From positions 1-24,079 of the forward strand of contig CAZKPB010000025.1 of NCBI GenBank assembly GCA_964554535.1: 24,079 nt of DNA, in the 5' to 3' direction. The DNA comes from DMER64 sp964554535 (lineage in GTDB: Bacteria; Bacteroidota; Bacteroidia; Bacteroidales; UBA932). Of the stretch, positions 8,884-15,876 are shown piece after piece; the first letter of the stretch is position 1, and each line of letters opens with the position of its first letter. The translations under genes and the position numbers were made by a program. A model generated the notes under the pieces. It saw nothing but the letters and a program-made list of their open reading frames with translations, ran no database searches and had not been told where the DNA came from.

Positions 8884-8891
8884 TAACTTTG
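8884..8891 (+). promoter_or_regulatory. -7 promoter element of the MBL-fold hydrolase gene
   Basis: TAACTTTG matches TAnnTTTG exactly. It lies 28 bases before the ATG at 8919, giving a leader of about 20 bases. It overlaps the TTG and ATG codons that could otherwise extend the frame upstream, which supports 8919 as the true start. Confidence 0.5.
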
Positions 8892-8918
8892 ATGTATCAG
8901 AATAAAACTATTATTATT

Positions 8919-9731
8919 ATGAACAAATCATTTTTTATTGCTCTCAGTCTGTTGTGTGCCACCGGACTGAACGCGCAAACGACTCACAAAGGGGCTCTGG
9001 TCTATAAAGGGGAAGATGTGGTCTTTTACAAGATAGACGACCATACCTGGGTGGGTAACGGAAACAAAGTGTACAATGAGAGCCTGTATATTTTGGAGGG
9101 CTCCCAAAAAGCCGTCCTCATTGATGCAGGGACCTCCATAAAGGACCTGGACAAGATTGTGGCTTCCATCACCTCCAAACCCGTGACATTGTATGCCACC
9201 CACGTGCATCCGGACCATACCGGCAGCGCCGTCAACTATTTTGACAAGATTTATCTGAATATTGCCGACTCGGTCAATATAAAGGGTATGTTGAAGGATT
9301 ACAAGGGGCAGGTGGTTCCCGTGAAGGACGGTCAGAAGATAGACCTGGGCGGGCGTATCCTGGAGATTGTGTTTACGCCGGGGCATACCCCCGGTTCCAT
9401 TACTCTGGTGGATGCCAAGGCCGGTTACGGATTCAGCGGCGATGCTTTCGGGTCCACCAACCTGCTGTTGATGACGGACTTTTCCACGTTTATTGCCACC
9501 TGCAAAAAGATGCAGTCCCTTATGAACAAGCAACACATTACCCTGCTGTATCCGGGCCACTATGATGGTAGCAATGCAGAAACCTCAAAACGGGTTCAGG
9601 ATATGTTGCAGGTGAGTGAAGATGCTCTGTCCGGAAAAATCAAAGGTACGGCCGGCAGCAACCGGAGCCTGCCGCTTATTGTCAAAGGAGACGGGTTCCA
9701 GATTAATTACAATCAAAAGGGTTTGAAATAA
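8919..9731 (+). CDS. Secreted metallo-beta-lactamase-fold hydrolase
   Basis: The 270-residue protein starts with a signal peptide (about 1-20, ending GLNAQ). The zinc-binding set of the MBL superfamily is complete: THVHPDH with His95, His97, Asp99 and His100; His156 in PGHTPGS; Asp175 in SGDAFG; and His214 in YPGHYD. This pattern is typical of general MBL hydrolases such as lactonases, phosphodiesterases and glyoxalase II-like enzymes. It gives no specific support for antibiotic hydrolysis, and the substrate cannot be read from the sequence. It acts outside the cytoplasm. A ten-codon upstream extension is possible but overlaps the promoter element and would spoil the signal peptide. A strong hairpin follows the gene. 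Confidence 0.87.
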   Translation: MNKSFFIALSLLCATGLNAQTTHKGALVYKGEDVVFYKIDDHTWVGNGNKVYNESLYILEGSQKAVLIDAGTSIKDLDKIVASITSKPVTLYATHVHPDHTGSAVNYFDKIYLNIADSVNIKGMLKDYKGQVVPVKDGQKIDLGGRILEIVFTPGHTPGSITLVDAKAGYGFSGDAFGSTNLLLMTDFSTFIATCKKMQSLMNKQHITLLYPGHYDGSNAETSKRVQDMLQVSEDALSGKIKGTAGSNRSLPLIVKGDGFQINYNQKGLK

Positions 9732-9764
9732 TTTACCTTATAAGAAGAAGCCGGGGGTAACCCT

Positions 9765-9814
9765 GCTCACAAAAGTGGCCCGCCTCAAAAAGAAGACGGG
9801 CCACTTTTGTGAGC
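9765..9814. terminator. Bidirectional hairpin between converging genes
   Basis: Two perfect 18-base arms (9765-9782 and 9797-9814) flank a 14-base loop, and the match continues outward with one bulge into CCCT/AGGG. It sits 33 bases after the MBL-fold gene and 15 bases after the converging M56 gene. A long stem between two 3' ends is best read as a shared terminator, although neither side has a long U run. Confidence 0.75.
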
Positions 9815-9828
9815 AAGGGTATTTTGGA

Positions 9829-11139
9829 TTACCGCAACTTGAAATTGATGGGGAAGTTGAAATGTACAGGGACATTCTGGCCGTCCACTTGACCCGGATT
9901 CCATTTGGGAGAAGAACTTACCACGCGGATAGCCTCGTTATTGAGTGCTTCTGAAACGCCTTTGAGCACGGTCACGTGCGTCACGTTGCCTTCAGTGTCC
10001 ACTTCAAAGGAGAGGACAACCCGGCCTTCTTCTTTGTTTGCCTTGGCCTGTTCGGGGTACTTAATGCGTTCAAAAACCCATTGGGTGAAAGCCCGGGGGG
10101 CTTCCAGGCCTTCCTTGCCGTTGAATGAAGGCATCGTTTCCATGTCCATAAGATTATATGCCTTTACGGACTGTGTTTCTTCATTTATGGCAACGTCCAT
10201 TTCCAGTTCCAGAAGGAAATCATCTGTTGCGGCGTCAGTTGCCAACAGCGCATTCTCATCTACATTCCGGCTGCAGGCAAACACCGCCAGCACCACCACC
10301 GGGAGCAAAACTGCGCTGCGCAGCCGGACCCACGGATTTGATTGTTGTTTCCACATCATAGTAATACGTTTTTTTAGATTGGTTTGATTCAGACAATTGG
10401 CCATGGGACAAAGTCGGGTGCCCACCGCCTTCTGTATAAGAAATAATTGATATTCTTTAGCGTTGACACCGCTCTCAAGCACCTTTGAGTCGGCATAAAA
10501 CTCGTGCAGGCTTTCCAACTCGCGCCGCAAAAGCCAGGCGGCCGGATTAAACCACTGAAACACAATCAGCCCGTTGGCCAACAACAAATCCCAACTGTGG
10601 TGCGCCCCGATATGCGCCTGCTCGTGCACCCGTACCTGATCCGAAACCTCCTGTCCGTCAGGCACTACAATATAATGCATCCAACTGAAAGGCGTAGTGC
10701 ATTGTGCCGAGCGCACCCACACCGTCCCGTCCGCCTGCCTCTCTTGCTTCCCGCGCCGGATAAGATGGAACAACTGCCCCAGAGAAAACACATATCGCCC
10801 CAAAAAGAACAGGGCCCCGGCCGAGTACAATGCAGGTAGCAACCACAGCCACCGTAATGAAGACTCGGAAGTACCCGCCCCGGAATCCCGCACCGTCAAT
10901 GGTTCTATCAGCAACGTGCGCCACGTGGGCAAACCAAGAACCTGCGACAGCGTGCGGCCGTGCAAAAAATCCGTGCCCACTTTTACCAGCGGCACCACCA
11001 GCGCCAGCAACAACACAACCAACAGCGCCCCCCGGTTAAAGCGGCAGAAAGTTTCCTTACTGAGTAACCAGTAATAGAACAAGTAAAAAAGGGCCAGACA
11101 CACCGCCACTTTGAAAGAATAGGCAAAAAACAAATTCAT
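9829..11139 (-). CDS. BlaR1-like M56 family membrane metallopeptidase with TonB C-terminal domain
   Basis: The 436-residue protein has membrane segments near 5-25, 37-54 and 99-121, a cytoplasmic M56 peptidase region, another membrane segment near 273-289, and an extracytoplasmic TonB-type C-terminal domain (about 350-436, with YPEQAK, GRVVLSFEV and HFNFPINF). The zinc motif HEQAH (His172, Glu173, His176) and the downstream third-ligand region HEFYAD (Glu213) are intact. In BlaR1 and MecR1 the M56 domain responds to a signal by removing the repressor BlaI. Here the penicillin-binding sensor is replaced by a TonB-like domain, so beta-lactam sensing is not implied; this version is common in Bacteroidota and its signal is unknown. 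The gene starts 8 bases after the blaI stop, indicating one operon. Confidence 0.87.
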   Translation of the reverse strand: MNLFFAYSFKVAVCLALFYLFYYWLLSKETFCRFNRGALLVVLLLALVVPLVKVGTDFLHGRTLSQVLGLPTWRTLLIEPLTVRDSGAGTSESSLRWLWLLPALYSAGALFFLGRYVFSLGQLFHLIRRGKQERQADGTVWVRSAQCTTPFSWMHYIVVPDGQEVSDQVRVHEQAHIGAHHSWDLLLANGLIVFQWFNPAAWLLRRELESLHEFYADSKVLESGVNAKEYQLFLIQKAVGTRLCPMANCLNQTNLKKRITMMWKQQSNPWVRLRSAVLLPVVVLAVFACSRNVDENALLATDAATDDFLLELEMDVAINEETQSVKAYNLMDMETMPSFNGKEGLEAPRAFTQWVFERIKYPEQAKANKEEGRVVLSFEVDTEGNVTHVTVLKGVSEALNNEAIRVVSSSPKWNPGQVDGQNVPVHFNFPINFKLR

Positions 11140-11147
11140 AAGGCGGA

Positions 11148-11510
11148 TTATTGAGCGTGAGATTCCACTTCTTCCACAAGCTTTCTCAATTCCTCTGCAG
11201 AAATCTTCTCTTCTTTGACCAATGTGGTGACCGCCTGCAGGTAAGAATTTTTGAAATACTTGCCAATGATACTCTTTAGCGAACGTTCCCCAAATTGGGC
11301 CTCGTCCACCAAAGCATAGTAGCGGAAAGATTGACCAAACGAGTCGTGGCTCAGATATCCTTTCTCTTCCAACCCTCGCACAATAGTGGAAAGCGTGTTG
11401 AAGTGCGGCTTTGGGGGGTCGTAAAAATCAAGTAACTCTTTGACAAACAGCGGTCCTTTGTTCCAAAAGAACCGCATGATTTCTTCTTCTTTGGGTGTAA
11501 TTCTATCCAT
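11148..11510 (-). CDS. blaI: BlaI/MecI-family transcriptional repressor
   Basis: The 120-residue protein has an N-terminal winged-helix domain (about 1-75, beginning MDRITPKEEEIMRFFW) and a helical C-terminal dimerisation tail rich in Lys and Glu, the length and layout of the BlaI/MecI family. The start at 11510 matches the family N-terminus; a second in-frame ATG seven codons upstream would lie closer to the promoter. BlaI proteins bind dyads containing TACA/TGTA and are inactivated by proteolysis triggered by a partner M56 protein, here the gene 8 bases downstream. An operator-like dyad lies inside its own promoter, so the pair is probably self-repressed. The regulated targets beyond this operon are unknown. 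Confidence 0.92.
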   Translation of the reverse strand: MDRITPKEEEIMRFFWNKGPLFVKELLDFYDPPKPHFNTLSTIVRGLEEKGYLSHDSFGQSFRYYALVDEAQFGERSLKSIIGKYFKNSYLQAVTTLVKEEKISAEELRKLVEEVESHAQ

Positions 11511-11528
11511 GACAAAAGTTTTACACCG

Positions 11529-11560
11529 CAAAGTAAACTATAATTTGTAGTTAATCCAAA
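11529..11560 (-). promoter_or_regulatory. Promoter of the blaI-M56 operon
   Basis: On the minus strand TTTG (11560-11557) is followed after 20 bases by TTACTTTG (11536-11529). This fits the Bacteroidota -33/-7 arrangement with one mismatch in TAnnTTTG. The blaI start lies 18 bases downstream of the -7 element. Confidence 0.6.
11536..11552. promoter_or_regulatory. BlaI operator-like dyad within the blaI promoter
   Basis: AACTATAATTTGTAGTT is a 17-base palindrome with a single mismatched pair outside the central base. It contains the ACTA..TGTAGT pattern typical of BlaI/MecI operators. It fills the space between the -33 and -7 elements, where bound repressor would block RNA polymerase. Confidence 0.65.
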
Positions 11561-11575
11561 TATTTTTTATAGTTT

Positions 11576-12109
11576 TTATTGCACTACATAAATTAGTTTT
11601 GAGATATCATACCCTCTGGCCGTTGCCCTTTGCAACACAAAGTCCAGGTCTGCCGGTTCCATTTGAGGGGTCCGGCTCAGAATCCAGAGATATTTTTCCT
11701 TTGAGCTGCCAACCAAGGCGTACCGATAATCCTCAGCCAATTCCAGCACATAATAATCGCCCCAGAAATTCAGAAAAAAGGCCACCTCTAATTTGCCCGG
11801 GTCCGTCGCATTTTTTTTACGGGCTTTTCCCTCACTTTGGCTGAACTTGCCGTCCAGTGAACCTTTATAACCCGAATTCAACACTTTGATTAACCCGTCA
11901 TCGCGCAGCGAATATTGCGCCGTGCATCCCACAAGCCCTCTTTCAAAATAATGATTGTAACGTGCAATTTCATACCATTGCCCGAGGTACCGGTTCAAAT
12001 CCAGAGAAGAAACCGTAGTGTTGTCAAATTGACCCCCGTCGGCCCATTTTTCGCATCCCGAGGCGGCCAAAGAAGAAAGTCCCATGAGAATAATGATTAA
12101 TAGTTTCAT
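11576..12109 (-). CDS. blc: Outer-membrane lipocalin lipoprotein (Blc-like)
   Basis: The 177-residue protein has a lipoprotein signal with lipobox A-S-G-C at Cys19. The bacterial lipocalin signature GQWYEIARY (about 43-51) follows, then a single beta-barrel with the typical late segments YLWILSRTP and the helical C-terminus. Length and motifs match Blc, an outer-membrane lipocalin that binds lysophospholipids or other hydrophobic ligands and is linked to envelope stress. The gene lies upstream of blaI on the same strand, but the blaI promoter starts 16 bases after its stop, so it need not belong to that operon. Its 5' side is a 170-base AT-rich region shared with the divergent msrA. Confidence 0.92.
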   Translation of the reverse strand: MKLLIIILMGLSSLAASGCEKWADGGQFDNTTVSSLDLNRYLGQWYEIARYNHYFERGLVGCTAQYSLRDDGLIKVLNSGYKGSLDGKFSQSEGKARKKNATDPGKLEVAFFLNFWGDYYVLELAEDYRYALVGSSKEKYLWILSRTPQMEPADLDFVLQRATARGYDISKLIYVVQ

Positions 12110-12208
12110 AATTTTTTCATTATATATTTAACATATATTTTTATTAAATTTAATACTTAAATTCTTTTGAACACGCTGATATAAAGAAATTTAATTATTT
12201 TGTAATCA

Positions 12209-12221
12209 CTTTGTAACAAAG
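12209..12221. promoter_or_regulatory. Palindrome CTTTGTAACAAAG between blc and msrA
   Basis: This is a perfect 6-bp inverted repeat around one central base, in the AT-rich divergent intergenic region 12110-12280. It could be a regulator site for either gene. No other evidence supports a function. Confidence 0.35.
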
Positions 12222-12241
12222 GGTGGCAGCGGGCCTGCCTG

Positions 12242-12272
12242 TTTGCAAAAACCGGATTATTGGCGACATTTG
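12242..12272 (+). promoter_or_regulatory. Candidate msrA promoter
   Basis: TTTG (12242-12245) is followed after 19 bases by GACATTTG (12265-12272), one mismatch from TAnnTTTG. The start codon at 12281 lies 8 bases downstream, which would again give an almost leaderless mRNA. Confidence 0.4.
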
Positions 12273-12280
12273 ATTCTATT

Positions 12281-12793
12281 ATGAACACCTATTCGGAAAT
12301 CTATTTGGCGGGAGGCTGTTTCTGGGGCACGGAACACTTTCTGCAGCAGATAAACGGCGTGGTCAGCACTCAGGTGGGTTACGCCAACGGCATTACGGAA
12401 AACCCTACCTATCAAGAAGTTTGCCACAATAACACGCAGCACGCCGAGACGGTTAAGGTGCTTTATGACCCCTCCGTGCTGGACCTGTCCACGCTACTGG
12501 AACTGTATTTCCTGACCATTGACCCCACCACCGTCAACCGTCAGGGCGGCGACTGCGGCACCCAATACCGTACCGGCATCTACTATACCGACCCGGCCCT
12601 GGAAGCCCCCATCCGTGCGCAATGGAAGGCATTGGCTCAAAAATACAAGGACCCCATTGCCATAGAAGTAACCCCGCTGCAAAACTTTTATCCGGCCGAG
12701 GAATACCACCAGCACTACCTGGACAAGAACCCCGGCGGCTACTGCCACCTGCGTCCCGAACTGTTTGAGGTGGCCCGTCGGGCCAACCGGTGA
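12281..12793 (+). CDS. msrA: Peptide methionine (S)-S-oxide reductase MsrA
   Basis: The 170-residue protein is a complete MsrA domain. The catalytic motif GGCFWG has the nucleophile Cys13, followed by the family landmarks GYANG, HAETVKV, GGDCGTQYR and, near the end, PAEEYHQHYL and GGYCH. It reduces methionine-S-sulfoxide in proteins, using thioredoxin as electron donor. No signal peptide is visible, so it is cytoplasmic. The ATG at 12281 is preferred over an in-frame TTG seven codons upstream because that TTG would lie inside the candidate promoter. It converges on copA with only 13 bases between the stop codons and no obvious terminator. No MsrB domain or neighbour is present. Confidence 0.96.
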   Translation: MNTYSEIYLAGGCFWGTEHFLQQINGVVSTQVGYANGITENPTYQEVCHNNTQHAETVKVLYDPSVLDLSTLLELYFLTIDPTTVNRQGGDCGTQYRTGIYYTDPALEAPIRAQWKALAQKYKDPIAIEVTPLQNFYPAEEYHQHYLDKNPGGYCHLRPELFEVARRANR

Positions 12794-12806
12794 CTGAGCC
12801 ATACAA

Positions 12807-15044
12807 TTATTGAAATACTTGAATTGACTTGAGGTACAGCCGCAGGCTGTTGCTGACCACACTTACACTGCTCAGGGCCATGGCGGCTCCGGCAATCATG
12901 GGGTTGAGCAGGAATCCGGTGAAGGGGTACAACACCCCGGCGGCAATGGGAATGCCAATAAGGTTATAGATAAACGCCCAGAACAGGTTCTGACGGATGG
13001 TCCGTACGGTGAGTTTTGAAAGCCTTATGGCTTCCGGAATCTTTAACAGGTCGGAAGAAATGAGGGTCATTTCGGCGGCTTCCATAGCAATGTCGCTGCC
13101 CTTGCCCATGGCAATACCCACGTCTGCCTGCGCCAGTGCGGCGCTGTCGTTGATGCCGTCGCCCGCCATGGCCACAATCTGCCCCTGTGCTTGCAACTGT
13201 TTGATAAATTTAATTTTCTGTTTGGGAAGGCATTGGGCTTTGTAGTGTGTGATGCCGACGCGACGGGCTGTCACGCGGGCAGTGGCTTCATGGTCTCCCG
13301 TAAGCATATACACTTGGATGTGTGCTTTGTGTAGCTGTTGCACTGCGGTAAGGGAGGTTTCCTTGATACGGTCGGCTATGCCTGCCAGGGCCAGCACCCG
13401 GTATGCGTTGGCAAACCAGATGACGGTTTTGGCATCTTCTGCCAGCTTCAGTGCTTGTCGTGCGGCAGCAGGATCAATGGGAACACGGCGGGCTTCCAGC
13501 AATTGCCGATTTCCGGCATAATACACTACTGAGTCAAAGGTGGCCTGCACACCTTGTCCGGTGTGGCTGAAAAAGTTTGTGAAGGGCAGGGTGGGTGTGG
13601 AGGGTAGATAGCGCGTAATAGCCTCGGCCAATGGGTGTTCCGAGGCGTTTTCCAGGCTCCGGAAGATAGCGGGAAGTAGCGGCGAGGTGTTGTACCACTG
13701 CAGGTCGGTGACGGTCGGTTCTCCGGCGGTGAGGGTGCCCGTCTTGTCCATAACCACGGCGGTGACTTTGCGAGTCAGTTCAAGGGCCTCGGCATTCTTG
13801 ATGAGGATGCCGTTTTGGGCGCCCTTGCCCATTCCTACCATAATGGCGGTGGGGGTGGCCAGTCCCAGGGCGCAGGGGCAGGCAATGACCAGGACGGTGA
13901 CCATAGCCAGCAGCCCGTGGGAGAAGCCTTCTGTGGGGTCGGCCAGCATCCATACGGCAAAGGAAATCAGGGAAATGGACAGGACCACGGGCACAAAGAC
14001 GGCGGCTATTTTGTCCACCATTTTTTGCACGGGAGCTTTGCTTCCCTGGGCTTCCTCCACGCGGCGGATGATTTGCGAGAGCAGGGTGTCGGCCCCTACT
14101 TTTTGGGCTATGAAGCGGAAACTGCCTTTTTGGTTGAGGGTACCTGCAAATACCGCGTCGTTTTGGAGTTTGAGGACGGGGACCGGTTCGCCGGTGAGGG
14201 TGCTTTCATCCACGTACGAGTTGCCTTCCGTCACCATACCGTCCACGGCTATTTTTTCCCCGGGTTTCACCAGCAGGATGTCTCCCACGGTCACCCGGGC
14301 AATGTCAAGGGTCTCTTGCACCTCGTCAGCCCTTACCACCGTCACGGTATTGGGCTGCAGTCCCATCAGTTTTTTGAGGGCCTGCGAGGTCTTCCCCTTG
14401 GCCCTTTCTTCCAGCCACCGCCCTGTCAGAATAAAGGTGACAATGACGGCCGAGGCCTCGAAATATACGTGCGGGGTTACGCCCCGCTGCAACCAGAAGT
14501 CCGCAAACAGCGTGTTGAACACGCTGAACAGATAGGCAATGCCGGTACTCAGCGCCACCAGCGTGTCCATATTGGCCGAGCGGTGCCGTGCCTGCTTCCA
14601 CGCGTTGAGGTAGAATTCCCGGCCCAGCACAAAGACCACCGGTGTGGCAAATGCCCACATAATGTAGTTGGCGTACGGCAGGTGCATATAGAACATTCCC
14701 AGCACCATAAGGGGAAGGGAAAGGGCCGCTGCCCAAAGAATGCGAACTTTCAGACGGTGGAGGCTTTCACGGTGTATCTCTTCCGCCCGCTCCGGCAAAG
14801 GGGTGTCGTCGTCGCCGTTAGGGTTCTCTTCTTCCACAATCAGCTCATAGCCTCCGTTTTCCACGGCGTCACGCAGTTGTCGGGGCGTCACCAGTTCCGT
14901 AAGGTAGGTTACCGCCACGGTGTGATTAGCCAGGTTGACATCAGCTGCCGTCACACCTGCCGTTTTTTGCAGGGCCATTTCCACGTGGTGGGCGCACGAG
15001 GCGCAACTCATTCCCTTTACCGGATATTTTTTTGATACTTTCAT
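12807..15044 (-). CDS. copA: Copper(I)-exporting P1B-type ATPase CopA
   Basis: The 745-residue protein has one N-terminal heavy-metal-associated domain (GMSCASC, Cys14 and Cys17), eight expected membrane helices, the actuator TGEP motif, the intramembrane CPC (Cys389, Cys391), the phosphorylation site DKTGT (Asp433), the SEHPL motif, TGD (582-584) and GDGIND (628-633). The FIYN and MALSS motifs in the last two helices are those of the Cu+ class, not of Zn/Cd exporters. It would move Cu+ out of the cytoplasm. The start at 15044 fits the metal-binding domain and lies one base after the stop of the MarR-type gene, so translation is coupled. It is the last gene of the operon that begins with the sulfur-handling fusion. 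Confidence 0.95.
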   Translation of the reverse strand: MKVSKKYPVKGMSCASCAHHVEMALQKTAGVTAADVNLANHTVAVTYLTELVTPRQLRDAVENGGYELIVEEENPNGDDDTPLPERAEEIHRESLHRLKVRILWAAALSLPLMVLGMFYMHLPYANYIMWAFATPVVFVLGREFYLNAWKQARHRSANMDTLVALSTGIAYLFSVFNTLFADFWLQRGVTPHVYFEASAVIVTFILTGRWLEERAKGKTSQALKKLMGLQPNTVTVVRADEVQETLDIARVTVGDILLVKPGEKIAVDGMVTEGNSYVDESTLTGEPVPVLKLQNDAVFAGTLNQKGSFRFIAQKVGADTLLSQIIRRVEEAQGSKAPVQKMVDKIAAVFVPVVLSISLISFAVWMLADPTEGFSHGLLAMVTVLVIACPCALGLATPTAIMVGMGKGAQNGILIKNAEALELTRKVTAVVMDKTGTLTAGEPTVTDLQWYNTSPLLPAIFRSLENASEHPLAEAITRYLPSTPTLPFTNFFSHTGQGVQATFDSVVYYAGNRQLLEARRVPIDPAAARQALKLAEDAKTVIWFANAYRVLALAGIADRIKETSLTAVQQLHKAHIQVYMLTGDHEATARVTARRVGITHYKAQCLPKQKIKFIKQLQAQGQIVAMAGDGINDSAALAQADVGIAMGKGSDIAMEAAEMTLISSDLLKIPEAIRLSKLTVRTIRQNLFWAFIYNLIGIPIAAGVLYPFTGFLLNPMIAGAAMALSSVSVVSNSLRLYLKSIQVFQ

Positions 15045-15045
15045 C

Positions 15046-15402
15046 TTAGTGTATTTTGTCCCGCAGCACATCCGGCAGCGGGATGTTATCACAATGTATG
15101 CTTTGGATCAGTTCAGTTCCTTTTGACGAAAGAGAAAACAGCATCTTACGTTTGTCGTGGTCTCCCAGGCAGCGGCTTACCAAGCCTTTTTTTTCCGCCG
15201 AGGCCACTACTTTTGAGGTGTTGGAATGGGAGAGTCCCAGCAGGGACGACAGCTCTCCGGAAGTAAGGGTGCCCGTCTCTGATTGCATCAGGGAGCAGAG
15301 CACCATTCCTTCATTGAGACAGATACCGTAGCGTTGGACAAACTGTTGTTCAAACACCATGATGCCGTGTTGCAGGTCTCTAATTTTACAGAGTTTTTCC
15401 AT
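15046..15402 (-). CDS. MarR-type winged-helix regulator, Cys-rich
   Basis: This 118-residue protein has the MarR pattern: a helical start, a winged helix-turn-helix (about 45-75, containing SGELSSLLGLSHSNTSKVV), a basic wing (DHDKRK, about 81-86) and the segment FSLSSKG. It is somewhat shorter than typical MarR proteins (about 140) because the C-terminal dimerisation helices are reduced. It holds five cysteines (5, 28, 36, 78, 104), many for its size, which suggests thiol, persulfide or metal sensing. It sits 18 bases downstream of the thioredoxin gene and one base upstream of copA. A strong inverted repeat at the operon promoter is a candidate autoregulatory site. Neither effector nor target is known. 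Confidence 0.8.
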   Translation of the reverse strand: MEKLCKIRDLQHGIMVFEQQFVQRYGICLNEGMVLCSLMQSETGTLTSGELSSLLGLSHSNTSKVVASAEKKGLVSRCLGDHDKRKMLFSLSSKGTELIQSIHCDNIPLPDVLRDKIH

Positions 15403-15420
15403 CAGGGTTTCTTTGTAAAA

Positions 15421-15876
15421 TTATTTTTTAAGTAAAATGCTGTCAATAAGTTTCTTAAAATCGGCTTTGCTCATGGCGCCCTGCGCCATTTGCGGTTTGC
15501 CGTCCATGGGGATGAACAGCAGCGAGGGAATGGAGCGGATGTTGAACACGCCGGCCAGTTCTTGTTCCACCTCGGTATTGACTTTATAAATGATGATGCG
15601 GTCTGCGTATTCTGCCGCCAGTTCTTCCAGAATGGGCGCCACCATTTTACAGGGGCCGCACCAGTCTGCGTAAAAGTCAATAATGGCGGGTTTGTCACCC
15701 AGGTAGTTCCATCCCTGCGGGTCTTTTTCATAATTGGCTACTTTATTCAAAAATAGCGCTTTTGTCATTGTTACGGGTTTCATGTTTTTGCTTGTTTTAC
15801 TGTCCTGGGCCATAGCGGCGCCGGACAAAAGGGTTGATAATAAAATGAATAAGAGTGTTTTTTTCATAAAAATCAT
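15421..15876 (-). CDS. Exported thioredoxin
   Basis: The 151-residue protein has a signal peptide (MKKTLLFILLSTLLSGAAMA) and a complete thioredoxin fold with active site WCGPCK (Cys73, Cys76) and the cis-proline in SIPSLL (Pro117). Its ATG overlaps the stop of the upstream gene as ATGA, indicating translational coupling; a start three codons later (15867) would begin directly at MKK. The CGPC site and lack of DsbA-type insertions suggest a reductant of disulfides or sulfenates in the envelope. The electron source is not evident. Its place between a persulfide-handling fusion and a Cu+ exporter fits a thiol-protection role. Confidence 0.9.
   Translation of the reverse strand: MIFMKKTLLFILLSTLLSGAAMAQDSKTSKNMKPVTMTKALFLNKVANYEKDPQGWNYLGDKPAIIDFYADWCGPCKMVAPILEELAAEYADRIIIYKVNTEVEQELAGVFNIRSIPSLLFIPMDGKPQMAQGAMSKADFKKLIDSILLKK

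Noticed and set aside
8919..9731. Antibiotic-resistance metallo-beta-lactamase
   Set aside because: The zinc motif is that of the broad MBL superfamily. No feature specific to class B beta-lactamases is visible, and the nearby blaI-M56 pair is on the other strand across a terminator.
13815..15035. Long plus-strand open frame opposite copA (also similar frames at 20227-21489 opposite GH3 and 16056-17174 opposite the reductase fusion)
   Set aside because: The minus-strand genes have full sets of family motifs; the opposite frames have low-complexity Gly/His/Val-rich translations typical of antisense reading in GC-rich genes.
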